From Chrysomallon squamiferum (Eukaryota > Mollusca > Gastropoda > Neomphalida > Peltospiridae): a stretch of DNA of 45,000 bases. The notes under the pieces were generated by a model, which was not told where the DNA came from, searched no databases, and saw only the letters and a list, made by a program, of their open reading frames with translations. The stretch is from NCBI GenBank assembly GCA_012295275.1, contig CM022668.1, positions 8,319,318-8,364,317 on the forward strand, read 5' to 3'. The translations under genes were made by a program, and so were the position numbers. Below are positions 15,153-30,283 of this stretch, in pieces (within the stretch, counting starts at the first letter, position 1; every line of letters starts with the position of its first letter).

Positions 15153-15933
15153 CAATAACATAAATTAAAATGTTTATTCTGTATTTTAATTAATTTTATT
15201 TATTTTAATGATTATTTGTATTTATTTATTCCAGGTTGCCTATGAAGTTCTTGGCTGGAATAAAAAAGAGGTAACTGAATTAATAACCAGCAGACTCATG
15301 GTTGCTACGACAACCGATCACATGTGGGCAGCCAAGAAATGCAAAAATCTGAAATTTACTCAACTTCATGGAACAATTTTAACCTTGGGTCAGGTATGTA
15401 ATAAATAAATAGTTAAAAATAAATAAATAAAAAACTAACAAATATATAAGAAATTGTAACAAATAAATGAGTAAATATATATATATATATAGATAGATAG
15501 ATAGATAGATATGAATATACAAACACACACACACAGACACAGACACATATCAAAGTGTTAATCATAATTAAAACATCTTTTAACTCACAACAGACACTTG
15601 ACAGATGACATGTTTTAATGATTTAAAAACCTTAATTTAGGCTCGCATGGAGAGGAGGAACAGTGACCACCTCATGTTTCCCAGGCACACTCATGTGCAG
15701 CAAGCAGCTGTTGTGCTAGTCAGAGAAAAGAATGGCAAATACCAGGCAGCAAGGGTGAGTTTAGTGCTGTGCTTTTATTTGAGCGATCTTGCTGTGTAGG
15801 ACTACACAGCAGAACAACAAGTCATATTAAAATATTGAGTAAAATATCTTCTAAACTGAAACATAACTAGTGTTTGTCATACTTATTTGTTTGTCTTTGT
15901 TATATTTATATATCAATATGAGTTATATGTATT

Positions 15934-15998
<65 letters not shown>

Positions 15999-16961
15999 GT
16001 ATATCTGTCATATTCTACACTACATTTCAGAAGTTATCTCCACACAGTAACTAAACTATGTTTGTTAATGATTTCAGGATCCAATGTTTCTAGATAAAAG
16101 TGTGATCACTGTAGATCCGGAGTATGATGAAGTGTTTGAACTGCATGAATGGGGCCACGAACCATCACTCTTCAAGGTAAATTGTGTGAGTCTGTCTGTA
16201 TGTGAGTGTTTCTGTCTGTTTTGTTGTGCTTCTATCTGTGTCTGTCTATTTTTGTGAGATTTTGTGTATGTTTATGTATGTCCATTTTTTCTGTTTCTGT
16301 GAGTTGTTTATCTTTAAATGTGTTTGTGTGTGTGTGCATATCTGTGTGTGCATATCTGTGTGTATGTGTGTTCATTTGTGTATGTGCATATATCTGTTGT
16401 CTTGTTTTCATCTGTTTTTGTGTGTTACTCTGTGTATGAATGTATTGTGTGTATATTTTTCTGTATTTGTATATTTGTAGTGTTTATGCATGTATGTATG
16501 TATGTTTGTATGTACTTTCTTTACATGAATATTCCAAACTCATATTTATATCTATCAGTAAATTTATTAATTAATTTCATGGAGATATATTGTTTTAGGC
16601 TGATAAATCATAATTAAAAACCATATTTATAAAATGAGACATTTATATTTCAAGATTTTTTATTTTTTTATTTTTTATTTATTTTTTTTTTTTATTGAAA
16701 ACAAACATCAATCCTGTACTGGACATTTTAAATTCCAATCAGTGCACCAACTTTCAGTGACTTTAACATTACTATTTCCGTCTTGAAGAAAGAATTAACA
16801 TGAATAATATTAATTACTTAATTTACTTATTTATTTAGGCTGAAGACTCGAATGAAACTCGAATGTGGATCCAGTTGCTACGGCAACAAACGCGTGATCT
16901 AGGAAAATGGCGAATGCGACGGAATGCGATGCCGAATATCATGATTAAAAACATGGTCTGA
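7772..16961 (+). CDS. RhoGEF (DH-PH) protein with N-terminal C4 zinc-ribbon-like motif, 10 exons
   Basis: Coding exons are 7772-7798, 9495-9668, 10966-11118, 13472-13701, 14099-14213, 14537-14626, 15235-15393, 15641-15754, 16078-16176 and 16839-16961. All have GT donors and AG acceptors and phases match throughout, giving 427 residues. Residues 10-37 carry CPDC and CSKC, 17 residues apart, a likely zinc-binding pair. A DH domain follows from about residue 45 to 233, with the first conserved helix ETEISYGRDL and the third conserved region FLMVPVQRIMRYPLLL. A basic linker (about 236-260) leads to a divergent PH domain ending in the helix MWIQLLRQQ. DH domains catalyse GDP release from Rho-family GTPases at membranes. 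The product is short for the family and has no SH3 or other partner domain. The 9-codon first exon and the stop just after KNMV are the least certain parts. I do not recognise the exact orthologue. Confidence 0.85.
7911..7943. repeat. (TTA)n microsatellite in intron 1
   Basis: An (ATT)n run inside a T-rich intron. A spurious frame crosses it. Confidence 0.9.
8620..8658. repeat. (GT)n microsatellite in intron 1
   Basis: A pure GT run within the first RhoGEF intron. A Met/Cys/Val-type frame upstream (8264-8452) comes from TATG and GT repeats. Confidence 0.95.
9138..9300. repeat. (GAT)n, (AAT)n and (AAATA)n tracts in intron 1
   Basis: Consecutive GAT, AAT, AAATA and AAAT arrays, about 200 bp before exon 2. 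No coding potential. Confidence 0.92.
9774..9985. repeat. 41-bp tandem repeat in intron 2
   Basis: Units starting TTACTAATTAACTGCTGCTA recur at 9781, 9822, 9863, 9904 and about 9945, exactly 41 bp apart for the first four. They sit at the left end of a longer ACT/ATT-rich tract. Confidence 0.9.
9986..10820. repeat. degenerate ACT/ATT/ACA trinucleotide tract in intron 2
   Basis: About 0.8 kb of trinucleotide-based sequence (ACT, ATT, ACA, GCT triplets). It keeps several frames open on both strands (poly Val/Thr or Leu), but these are phase artefacts within intron 2 of the RhoGEF gene. Confidence 0.92.
11163..11858. repeat. purine-rich GAGA/CAGAAAGACAG array in intron 3
   Basis: About 0.7 kb on the plus strand containing almost only A and G with periodic C, based on GTCAGAAAGACAGAGAGAG units of variable length (about 16-26 bp). 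A 312-codon frame runs from exon 3 through this array as Arg/Glu/Lys repeats. The exon-3 donor at 11119 shows it is intronic read-through, not protein. Confidence 0.93.
12328..12442. repeat. (ACT)n microsatellite in intron 3
   Basis: ATT units pass into a nearly pure ACT array. The rest of intron 3 (11860-13471) is AT-rich with a short (AT)n at 12895-12912 and TATG repeats at 13326-13385; no gene was seen in it. Confidence 0.95.
14636..14960. repeat. degenerate ~90-bp tandem repeat with GTTCAAA cores in intron 6
   Basis: GTTCA-type cores sit at 14637, 14715, 14805 and 14895 (spacings 78, 90 and 90). Each is followed by similar text containing CATTACTAAATTTGG- or CATCATAAAATGAG-like segments. 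The cores resemble a Pol III B box, but no A box or tRNA fold was recognised. Confidence 0.6.
15084..15160. repeat. (AAT)n microsatellite in intron 6
   Basis: An ATA/AAT run with rare substitutions, shortly before exon 7 of the RhoGEF gene. Confidence 0.95.
15938..15990. repeat. (CT)n microsatellite in intron 8
   Basis: A pure CT run between exons 8 and 9. Intron 9 (16177-16838) has only TGTG/TATG low-complexity sequence and T-runs. Confidence 0.95.
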
Positions 16962-18351
16962 TTTATCACTTCTCACTTGCAATGGCTTTCATCCCACAAA
17001 AAGTCTGTAAAGATTTTGCCATTTGCTTGTGGCACATGCAGTCTTCATTCCTTAAATGGAATGTGAGTAAAGCAGTGAGTTGTGAGCAGGAATGCCTAGG
17101 AATGGAAGGAATAACATGGAGAGACATACAAACACCAGGCTAAATGTTTGCTGTAGAAGATAAACACCTAAACAAGCTGAGGTATCCAGTAACTCAGTCT
17201 TATTGGACTTTGAACACATTAAATTATATCTAACAAAATGTTTTGTTTAGGAAAAAACACCTGGATAGACAGTCTTTTTAGGATTTTGATAAGAGCAAAG
17301 AACATTTCTAGCTTTGGAGAACACCTGACTGACTTTGTTATGTCTAAGTTTGTTGATTTCAGTTGATAATGATGTTCACAAATATGATGATGATGATGAT
17401 AATGATAAAAATGAATGGATTGAAAAAACTGAACAGTTCATTTTTGTTGGACTAGTACTGAATGCAAAGCTTTTATAACCTGATGATGATGATGATGATG
17501 ATGGTGACAATGAAGTTGATGAAAATGCTTTTGGATATATATAGTTTTTTTATTTTCTTTGTTGGAGAAATTAACATTCACAGCTTTTCAGTGCATAAGC
17601 TTTTTGAATGTTAAGGTAACTTATTGTGTCATAGATGAGCATTTCTTAACCCAGTCTTTCACAGCTTATTGCTTTAATCACCACAGACTGAATTTATCAT
17701 TTAAGTTTGAACATGTGTTAACATTTTATAAACAAAATTATTACTGTTCTAATAGAATAGTAGAATGTGGTTATTCGGGTTTTGAGTAAATATTCTTATT
17801 ATAAATACAACACAAATGAGTTTGTTTATTCTGTTTTTTAATCAAAATAACACAACAAAATTTATTTTAGTGTTCCTCATTAAAAATACAAAACAGATTT
17901 TTGTGCATATCTATATCTGTCTATCTATCTAGCTGTCTCTCTGTCTGTCTGACTTATATACACACCTATACCTACATACAAATAAAACAAATAAAATCAT
18001 CACTTCCAGATAACAAAATGTAATAATAATAATAATCATAAATAATAAATAAATAAATAAAATAAATAAAAAGAGAAGGAAATCATACAAAACTAAAGAG
18101 GAAAAGAATGGTTACAACCACTGATATTTTCATTATTATTTTATTGATGCTATTAATTAATTAATTAAATTTAAAATTAATTCTTTTTGGATCAAATGAT
18201 TTGTTTATTATTGTATATAAGATTTTATTTATTTTCATCTTTGTAAATTAATTCTCTTTAAAATATTATTTTTAGACATATTATGTGTTTACCCTTTTTC
18301 ACCAATTTACTTTTTTCTAATATTTTTCTCATATCCTGATCTGTAAATAAA
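16962..18351 (+). other. probable 3' UTR and flank of RhoGEF, candidate poly(A) signal
   Basis: No further coding exon was recognised after the stop at 16959-16961. The stretch contains GATGAT repeats, (AAAT)n units near 18040-18070 and several AATAAA hexamers. The one at 18346-18351 is followed by a T-rich segment and is a candidate polyadenylation signal. Which hexamer is used cannot be told from sequence alone. Confidence 0.35.
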
Positions 18352-18813
18352 GTTTTTAAAGCATTTTAATTTTCTGTTGATTATATTGTAATAGGCCAAA
18401 GACATTTTTTATTTATTCCTTTTATATATTTGTATATGTCTGTACATATTCATTAATTATGACGTTTTATTTTTTAATTTGTTTTATTTTTTACCAGTTA
18501 TAATACTTATTCAGTATTCCTTTTCTTTCTTTCTTTGAGTAATTGTCTTTGTTTGTTTTACCTTTCTCTGTATTTGTCAATCATTCTTATTATCCATCAT
18601 TCCAGTTTTTAGTACCTCTTTATCACATTTCAAAATATACTAGTCTTTATTTAATTATGCCCAGATTTTCATTCCTTCAAAAATACTTGTACATTTGTTT
18701 AATTAATTAATCTGATTTGTAATATACTTCTGTTTATATTCTTTTCAAATATTCTTTAATATTATTTTTATGCACATCTGTCTGTAGTGTCATACGTCAT
18801 TAGTGTTTTAACA

Positions 18814-19133
18814 TGACGTTTGTATTATATGACGTCAATGTTTTAATATGACATCATAACATTGCATCAGTTTTATTATAAAATTATTTTAACATGACCC
18901 CAAATTTTAAAACAGTGTTCATAATTATGTGACGTCGCTAATAGAATATGGTGGTTGTTCTTTAAAGTATTCAGTGTTACAATACGTTGTTATATTATGA
19001 CGATAATCTTTTAATATTACTTCTTTATTATGACGTCATGGTGATAAAGAGCATTTGTGGTATAATAAAACGTCTCCATTATGACGTCAGGCTTGTAATA
19101 AGGCATATAACAATGTGTTATATGATGACGTTA
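18814..19133. repeat. cluster of TGACGTCA-type motifs
   Basis: Perfect TGACGTCA octamers occur at 18830, 19031 and 19082. Close variants occur at 18814 (TGACGTTT), 18849 (TGACATCA), 18930 (TGACGTCG) and 19126 (TGACGTTA). Most are preceded by TTAATA, TTATTA or similar and followed by AT-rich text, so the block may be a decayed minisatellite, a multi-site CREB/ATF element, or both. Confidence 0.6.
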
Positions 19134-19149
19134 ATTATGTGATTATGGA

Positions 19150-20690
19150 TGAACTTGGAATACACTAAAAAAGAGAGTTTTTATCCGTCCAGAATTTCCT
19201 TACTGTAGCTAAATGTTTATTTATTCGTTCAGCGCTGATGCTACAAATAAAATTTTGCCTTACTTTTTCACGTGTTTTCTTGTTCTCTATTTTCATTTTA
19301 TTGTCGGACATAAACGCATATATACATAAAGCTACATACATACACATATACATCGATACATATTTACATACATATACATACAATCGTATACACCATGCTA
19401 ATATTTACAAAGTTTCACGGTAAAATAAAATAAATAAATAAAATTAACTAATAACTTTTTACTTATTGCACACACACACAGTAACCAACCCCATTCATAT
19501 TTTTATATATCTTTAACATATACACACACACATATACACACACATATAAACACGTACAAATAATGAGATAGATAATCTGGTTGTTAAACACCATTCTAGA
19601 TAGACTAACATAGAAATCAATCATTTATTTATTTATTTATTACCTACTTTCTCTTAATTTTTTTAAGAGTCGAATTTTTTTAACAGAAAAAGAATATGGG
19701 TGTCATTGTCTCATCTTAAAGGAATGAAATTAAGTGAAAAGTCTGTTTTAAAGTTATATCGTTAGTAAGATTTGAAATGAAGAAAAAAATGAAGAAAACA
19801 ACCATGTTTTATGAGACCTTTTTAAAATGTTAAAACATCTTGCGCAGTAAACAATGGCGAATGTTATTTTAAAAATGAATTCAGTATTATTCCAAGGTTT
19901 TCCACAAACAAAAATAATGTATCCATAATGACAGCCACAAGGTCATGACACAACTTAATACAAACATTAAAAACGCGCATGTAGCACACATGTCTAAATG
20001 TCAATAGATAAATTTGATATAAAAGAAACTGAAGAATAAATGTGACTTGTTACAAGCTCGGCTGCTGTATATAGAGACATACACAGAAACATACACACAG
20101 AAACACAAACATACACGCACATGCACACCACGTAAAGATAAACAAGCAGACAATTTCTGTTCACAATTATCTCTCTCTCTCTCTCTCTCTCTTCATAAAC
20201 AATCAAATATTTACATTTTCCCCTTCTGACGTAGTATGTAAGTAGGTCATTGTTCTTTTTGGCTCTGAAGTCACGAAATATATTTTCTTCTTTTCATGTC
20301 TTGACATAAACCCATTCACAGCTGAATCCAGCTCGAAACTCAGTCTCGCCAAACAAACAGACACAGAGACTGAAAAGTGGGTAACGAGATAATGAACAAC
20401 AAAGGATAGGTCAACATCCCAAATGCAGCAGTAATTCAAATCGTGATTCAAGCCGACCATCTGCTCTTGGTAGTTATTTACATTAACTTGTGAAAGTCGT
20501 TTTAATGTAGTCACGCCTGTCTGTGGGAAAGTTCCTACAAAGGATAACTGCTGCTAAATGGTAAACCTTACACATAGAATAGTGGGTTCCTCTTTTATAT
20601 CATAACTAAAATAAAAAATAAATAAATATGAACAAAAAATTAATAGAATGGATGATTAAATAAATAATAATAAAAAAAATCCCAGTAACA
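19150..20690. other. intergenic, no gene seen
   Basis: AT-rich sequence with short ATAC/ACAC stretches (19320-19560), an (AAAT)n and a (CT)n near 20172-20192. Frames of 60-100 codons exist, including one on the minus strand at 20514-20203, but they show no recognisable domain or exon structure. Confidence 0.55.
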
Positions 20691-20694
20691 ACAA

Positions 20695-20695
<1 letters not shown>

Positions 20696-20733
<38 letters not shown>
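20696..20733. repeat. poly(A) tract
   Basis: A homopolymer A run of about 37 bases. It might be the tail of a retroposed sequence, but no flanking target duplication was identified. Confidence 0.85.
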
Positions 20734-20736
<3 letters not shown>

Positions 20737-20837
20737 AACAACAAGTCAATAACATTGAAACAAACAAACAAATAAAAAAATAAATCACTTTACACACAAC
20801 ACATTAAACCAGAGTACAAAGGAATTGTAAGACCAAC

Positions 20838-21032
20838 CGGACAGCTGAACGCCTCGATACCCGTACATCTTCACAACTTCATAGCCAGCAGACCCGCACA
20901 GCTTAACACTCCGTACGAATAACACCTTCAACAGCTTAACGACTTCGTAGCAGTAAGATCTCTTACAGCTTAACGACTCCGTAACGAAAGACCACGTAGA
21001 CGTAAGATCCCCACAGCTCAACACTACACGGC
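20838..21032. repeat. degenerate ~32-bp tandem repeat, CAGCTTAACGACTCCGTA type
   Basis: ACAGCT(T/G/C)AAC followed by (G)A/C-CTCCGTA-like text recurs near 20840, 20898, 20931, 20963 and 21013, with the central copies about 32-33 bp apart. The block has higher GC than its flanks. A 90-codon minus-strand frame across it owes its internal similarity to the repeat. Confidence 0.65.
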
Positions 21033-22015
21033 TGTTACTTTCTACGGATAAAAACAAAAAATAGATACGGAGAAGCGTTTTGGATCACTTTGTTTTTTAG
21101 TTATGTATTTGTTTGTTTGTTTGTTAATTAGTTAGTTTGTTGTTATATTTTATTTTATTTTATTTCATTTTATTATTTTAAAGCAAAATCATGGGTTAAA
21201 TTATATATATATACATTTTAAATACATATTATATGTTTTACTAAATGTGCTCGAGACCTAATAATCTTAAAATGTGTTTTATATTTTAAAACACCGGTTA
21301 ATTTATTTCAGTTATTTCATCCTCAATATAGATTGCAAGAAAACCCTCCAAAAACAACAGCAGCTGCTACCACAAGTTCAAAAAATGAATAGTGGACATC
21401 TGAGTAATCACCAGAGAAGCTAGTTGGACCACGAAAACACAATAAATAAAGACATAAATAAATAAACAATTTATATATATTAAATTTAAGTAAATAGTTT
21501 AATATTTACCACATTTTTATTTTCACTGGTTAACAATTCCACTTCGTTAGAAAACAAATTTATACACCACATGGAACAGATATTTCAACAAATAATTAAT
21601 ATTTTACAAGATTATTAATTTGATTGTTTTTAATCAGAAATAAATCCTAATATCAGTGTCTGTAAATTGAGTCGTTTAACTAGAATAAAATCTTAGGACT
21701 GTTAAATTATTTCTGAAATTTAATTTATAGTACTTACAAATACACGTGTTGTATTGTCTAGCTTAAATATACTTTATTTGCACTAACTTACACAGCTGTT
21801 TCGATTCAACATATGTTAATTTCTCTTTCTTATTTATATTCACAGACAGCAAGTCATTACTTAGAGGTAAGTGTATTAACTTAAAAAAATACATAGTATA
21901 TATAAATATATAAATAAATAAATATATATATATATATATATATATAAAGTATGTGTTCATATGTAGGCATATATATATATTTATGAACACATACTTTCAT
22001 TCATGTATTTATGTA

Positions 22016-22018
<3 letters not shown>
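21033..22018. other. intergenic, no gene seen
   Basis: AT-rich sequence with TTTG and TTTTA short repeats near 21108-21180 and (AT)n near 21920-21948. A short frame at about 21331-21390 ending in TAG is preceded by an AG, but it is too short and compositionally plain to call an exon. Confidence 0.5.

Positions 22019-22065
<47 letters not shown>
22019..22065. repeat. (GT)n microsatellite
   Basis: A pure GT run of about 46 bp. Confidence 0.97.
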
Positions 22066-24180
<2,115 letters not shown>

Positions 24181-24207
24181 TGAGTGGCCATTGTCTAACG
24201 GAAAAAA

Positions 24208-24664
<457 letters not shown>

Positions 24665-24782
24665 TGGATGGATGTTTGGCAGTTGTTCTAGCAGATACCG
24701 TCCATCGCATACATGTGTCTTAATTCACCTCACTATTTAACCGTCAGTGATGTTTTATTTCCACAGAATAATTATAATTACA
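24665..24782 (+). repeat. inverted copy of sulfotransferase-flank repeat
   Basis: GATGTTTGGCAGTTG through CCGTCCATCGCATACATG to ACAGAATAATTATAATT is the reverse complement of 27045-27135 and 32430-32515, with a few differences and one small insertion. In all three copies the segment abuts a (GA)n/(CT)n tract and contains a splice-acceptor-like T-rich run ending in ACAG. It lies about 200 bp upstream of the intact sulfotransferase start. Confidence 0.85.
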
Positions 24783-24987
24783 CGCGTCTGTCTAACACAA
24801 GACAGGTAACATGGTCAATTCCTGCAAGTAGTCTTCAAGAAAGTAGACGTGGTAAACAAAAAGTAACCAATAAAAAGTATGTAACTGGCAAGAAAACGTA
24901 AGACAGTCAGTTAATTATGTTTAACATCAGCAGGCTTCGTGAAGCGTTCACATGTCTTACAAATGTCTCATTTCTTATTTCAGAACG

Positions 24988-26540
<1,553 letters not shown>

Positions 26541-26542
26541 TA

Positions 26543-27960
<1,418 letters not shown>

Positions 27961-28785
27961 TTTTTTGCATGTATATATGTATTTTTGTATGTATGTATGT
28001 ATGTATGTATGTATGTATATATGTATGTATGTGTGTATATGATGATGACCTCAAGTTCTTGGTAATATGGAATCTCCAATCAAAGACCGAATCAACTTAA
28101 TCGAAATAAATAAATAGACAATACTGTAATGTACAGAAACATCACATCAGAACTGACAACTCCTGATGCAGTTTCTGCTGGTGATAATGGCGCTTGCTGT
28201 TTCGGCACTGTAAAGAACAGCATCCTGTAAGAAGTGGACTGAATCTGTCACTTTTGGTACAAACAGATGCTAATGGTGATACAGTGAGTGGGGCAGTGCC
28301 ATTTATGAATGCATACTATGGAACAATAGTCCCTGGGCAAACAGTACACATCAGCACCAAGATTATGCTGTCTGCCACATCAACGAAGCGTTGGAAGAAA
28401 ACGTGAAATGAGTGGAAAGACGAAGCAAGAAATCACTATTAGACAATCCCAGTCTTGCCCGAGATGCTGTGTTGCCGCTCAACAAAAGCGGGTGTGAGAT
28501 GATACACCTTGTCGTTCATCCAGAACAGGAATGTCAGCGTGTCTTGCATAAGGTTCTGTTCTTGTCGTGATGAAGTCAGCTGCAACACAACTGTTTTGTC
28601 ATTTGTCACTCTGACTGTCAGTTGAACAAACCAGTTCCAAATCAAGCCAAGTAGATTTTAACATAGTAACATACATACGTGTTTAGAACAACTGTAGCGG
28701 CAATAAATACAATACACTTCATTAATTAATTATTTCTTATTTATCTGTTAGTTATTACCTATACCTAACATAATGACGTTAAACA
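27961..28785. other. TATG tract, then unexplained block of higher GC
   Basis: About 27940-28045 is TATG/GTAT repeat. About 28140-28650 is clearly less AT-rich than its surroundings and has codon-like texture on both strands. The plus strand contains a piece reading NPSLARDAVLPLNKSGCEMI and the minus strand a 68-codon frame (28645-28439). Stops break every longer frame. I do not recognise a family; a decayed transposon or processed pseudogene is possible. Confidence 0.4.
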
Positions 28786-29067
28786 TTAAAGGCTTTTTAA
28801 CTTAGAAATAATTTCTGCAGGTTCTGATTTACACGCTCCAATGAGGGCAGATTTTCTTTGCCATTTCATTAGTTCTGAGTCAGTGGGTTTCTCTCCGAAG
28901 TTCCTTATCACTAAATCTGTAAACAGTCTAGCATTTATGCCTTTAAGTTTCTCAATGGGTAATTTTGTATCCTGTGGCAGATATCCGTTTATTTGAAACG
29001 TTTTCCATAACAGAGTCGCAACCAGCTGTTCATCGAGGCAGGACTTATGACAAGGCAACGTTATCAC
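28786..29067 (-). pseudogene. 3' fragment of HNK-1-type sulfotransferase
   Basis: The minus-strand frame contains LDEQLVATLLWKTFQINGYL and continues to PAEIISKLKSL. It matches the C-terminal third of the disrupted copy at 30284-31878 and, less closely, the intact gene. It lacks the PAPS-binding motifs and exon 1. A small deletion removes the YATDF part of the C-terminal signature: SKLKSL is followed directly by sequence matching the codons for MFNY. It is closer to the disrupted copy than to the intact gene, which suggests a secondary partial duplication. Not expected to be functional. Confidence 0.8.
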
Positions 29068-29404
29068 GTGAATTGCTCTGTCTCTTGAATAGAGTGTTTT
29101 TTAACACACTCATCCACACTGAGAACCTAGGTCAGTGAGAAAGATGTGCTAGAAATAAGTTCAGGTGTTTAGAAAGGCATCACAAAGTAGGAGCGTTGTC
29201 ACGTGTGTTTCTAGCACACTGCGCGTGGCGACATGTGCAGGTGACGTCATGTTTGAGATCTTCCAGTATCAGGGGAAAATCGTAAAATAATAACTAAATT
29301 GTAATTGTATTTGTTGTCGATCCTAAATGATAATTTTCTTTACTCATACTCAACCCCTTCCAAAAACATGTTGTCTTCTTGTTTATTCGATGTTTTTCTG
29401 ATTG
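29068..29404. other. intergenic, no gene seen
   Basis: Sequence of ordinary complexity, locally GC-richer around 29190-29260 with one TGACGTCA. No coding or repeat feature was recognised. Confidence 0.45.
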
Positions 29405-29439
<35 letters not shown>

Positions 29440-29480
29440 ATAATAATAATAAATAAATAAAAAGATAACTAAATAAATAA
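29405..29480. repeat. poly(A) followed by (TAA/TAAA)n
   Basis: An A homopolymer of about 33 bases passes into TAA and AAAT units, a form typical of a retroposon tail. The inserted element, if any, was not identified. Confidence 0.8.
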
Positions 29481-29547
29481 ATAAGTAAACAAAATGTTTT
29501 TTTTTTTATAATTTTTATTTTAAATAAATTGTTTTTATAGGTTAGAA

Positions 29548-29883
29548 TCTATAAAAATATCAGTGGTTTCTAAGACAGTGAGAATGTAATACCTATGTTA
29601 TAAAAATATCAGGAGTTTCTAAGACAGTGAGAATGTAATACCTATGTTATAAAAATATAAGGAGTTTCTAAGACAGTGAAAATGTAATACCTATGTTATA
29701 AAAATATAAGGAGTTTCTAAGACAGTGAGAATGTAACACCTATGTTATAAAAATATCAGTGGTTTCTAAGACAGTGAGAATGTAATAGCTATGTTATAAA
29801 AATATAAGGAGTTTTTAAGACAGTGAGAATGTAAAATCTGTGTTATAAAAATATCAGGAGTTTTTAAGACTGGGAATCTGGAG
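29548..29883. repeat. 49-bp minisatellite, about seven copies
   Basis: Units beginning GTTATAAAAATATCAGGAGT, with TTCTAAGACAGTGAGAATGT in the middle, start at 29597, 29646, 29695, 29744, 29793 and 29842, with one diverged unit before. The copies differ by only a few substitutions each, so the array is young. Confidence 0.95.
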
Positions 29884-30283
29884 CCTGTGTTATCACAAAG
29901 ATTAGTGTCTACAGTTAAATAAATAATTATTTTGTGAGTCTATAATAGATGATAGTGAAGACCAAGCAGTTCAAAATTGTATTCATTTCTAATCAAAAAT
30001 ACACACGGTTTGTGTCATCAATACAAATAAATATAACACTACAATTAAAATAAATATATACTGTTTCTGTTTTCTGTATCATTAATTAATAATAAAAACT
30101 TATATAAATTAAAGTAAGTATATTTAGAGTCCGTTTCATTAATTTATTTCAGTATATGCAGTGATTTTATTTTATACATATAAATTCTTTTCGAAAATTT
30201 TAAATACTAAAACGTAAAATATTATTTAATATATTTTCAGAATCCGAAAGTTTCATTTTAATTCATGTTATTGTTTTTAATTT
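29884..30283. other. intergenic, no gene seen
   Basis: AT-rich spacer between the 49-bp minisatellite and the 3' end of the disrupted sulfotransferase. No feature was recognised. Confidence 0.5.

Noticed and set aside
20203-20514. 103-codon minus-strand frame
   Set aside because: No recognised family and nothing exon-like around it; its length is not exceptional for a window this size.
21331-21390. Possible terminal exon LQENPPKTTAAATTSSKNE before a TAG, with a nearby AATAAA
   Set aside because: It is 20 codons with no partner exon, no domain and a weak acceptor; the RhoGEF gene already has a good stop at 16961.
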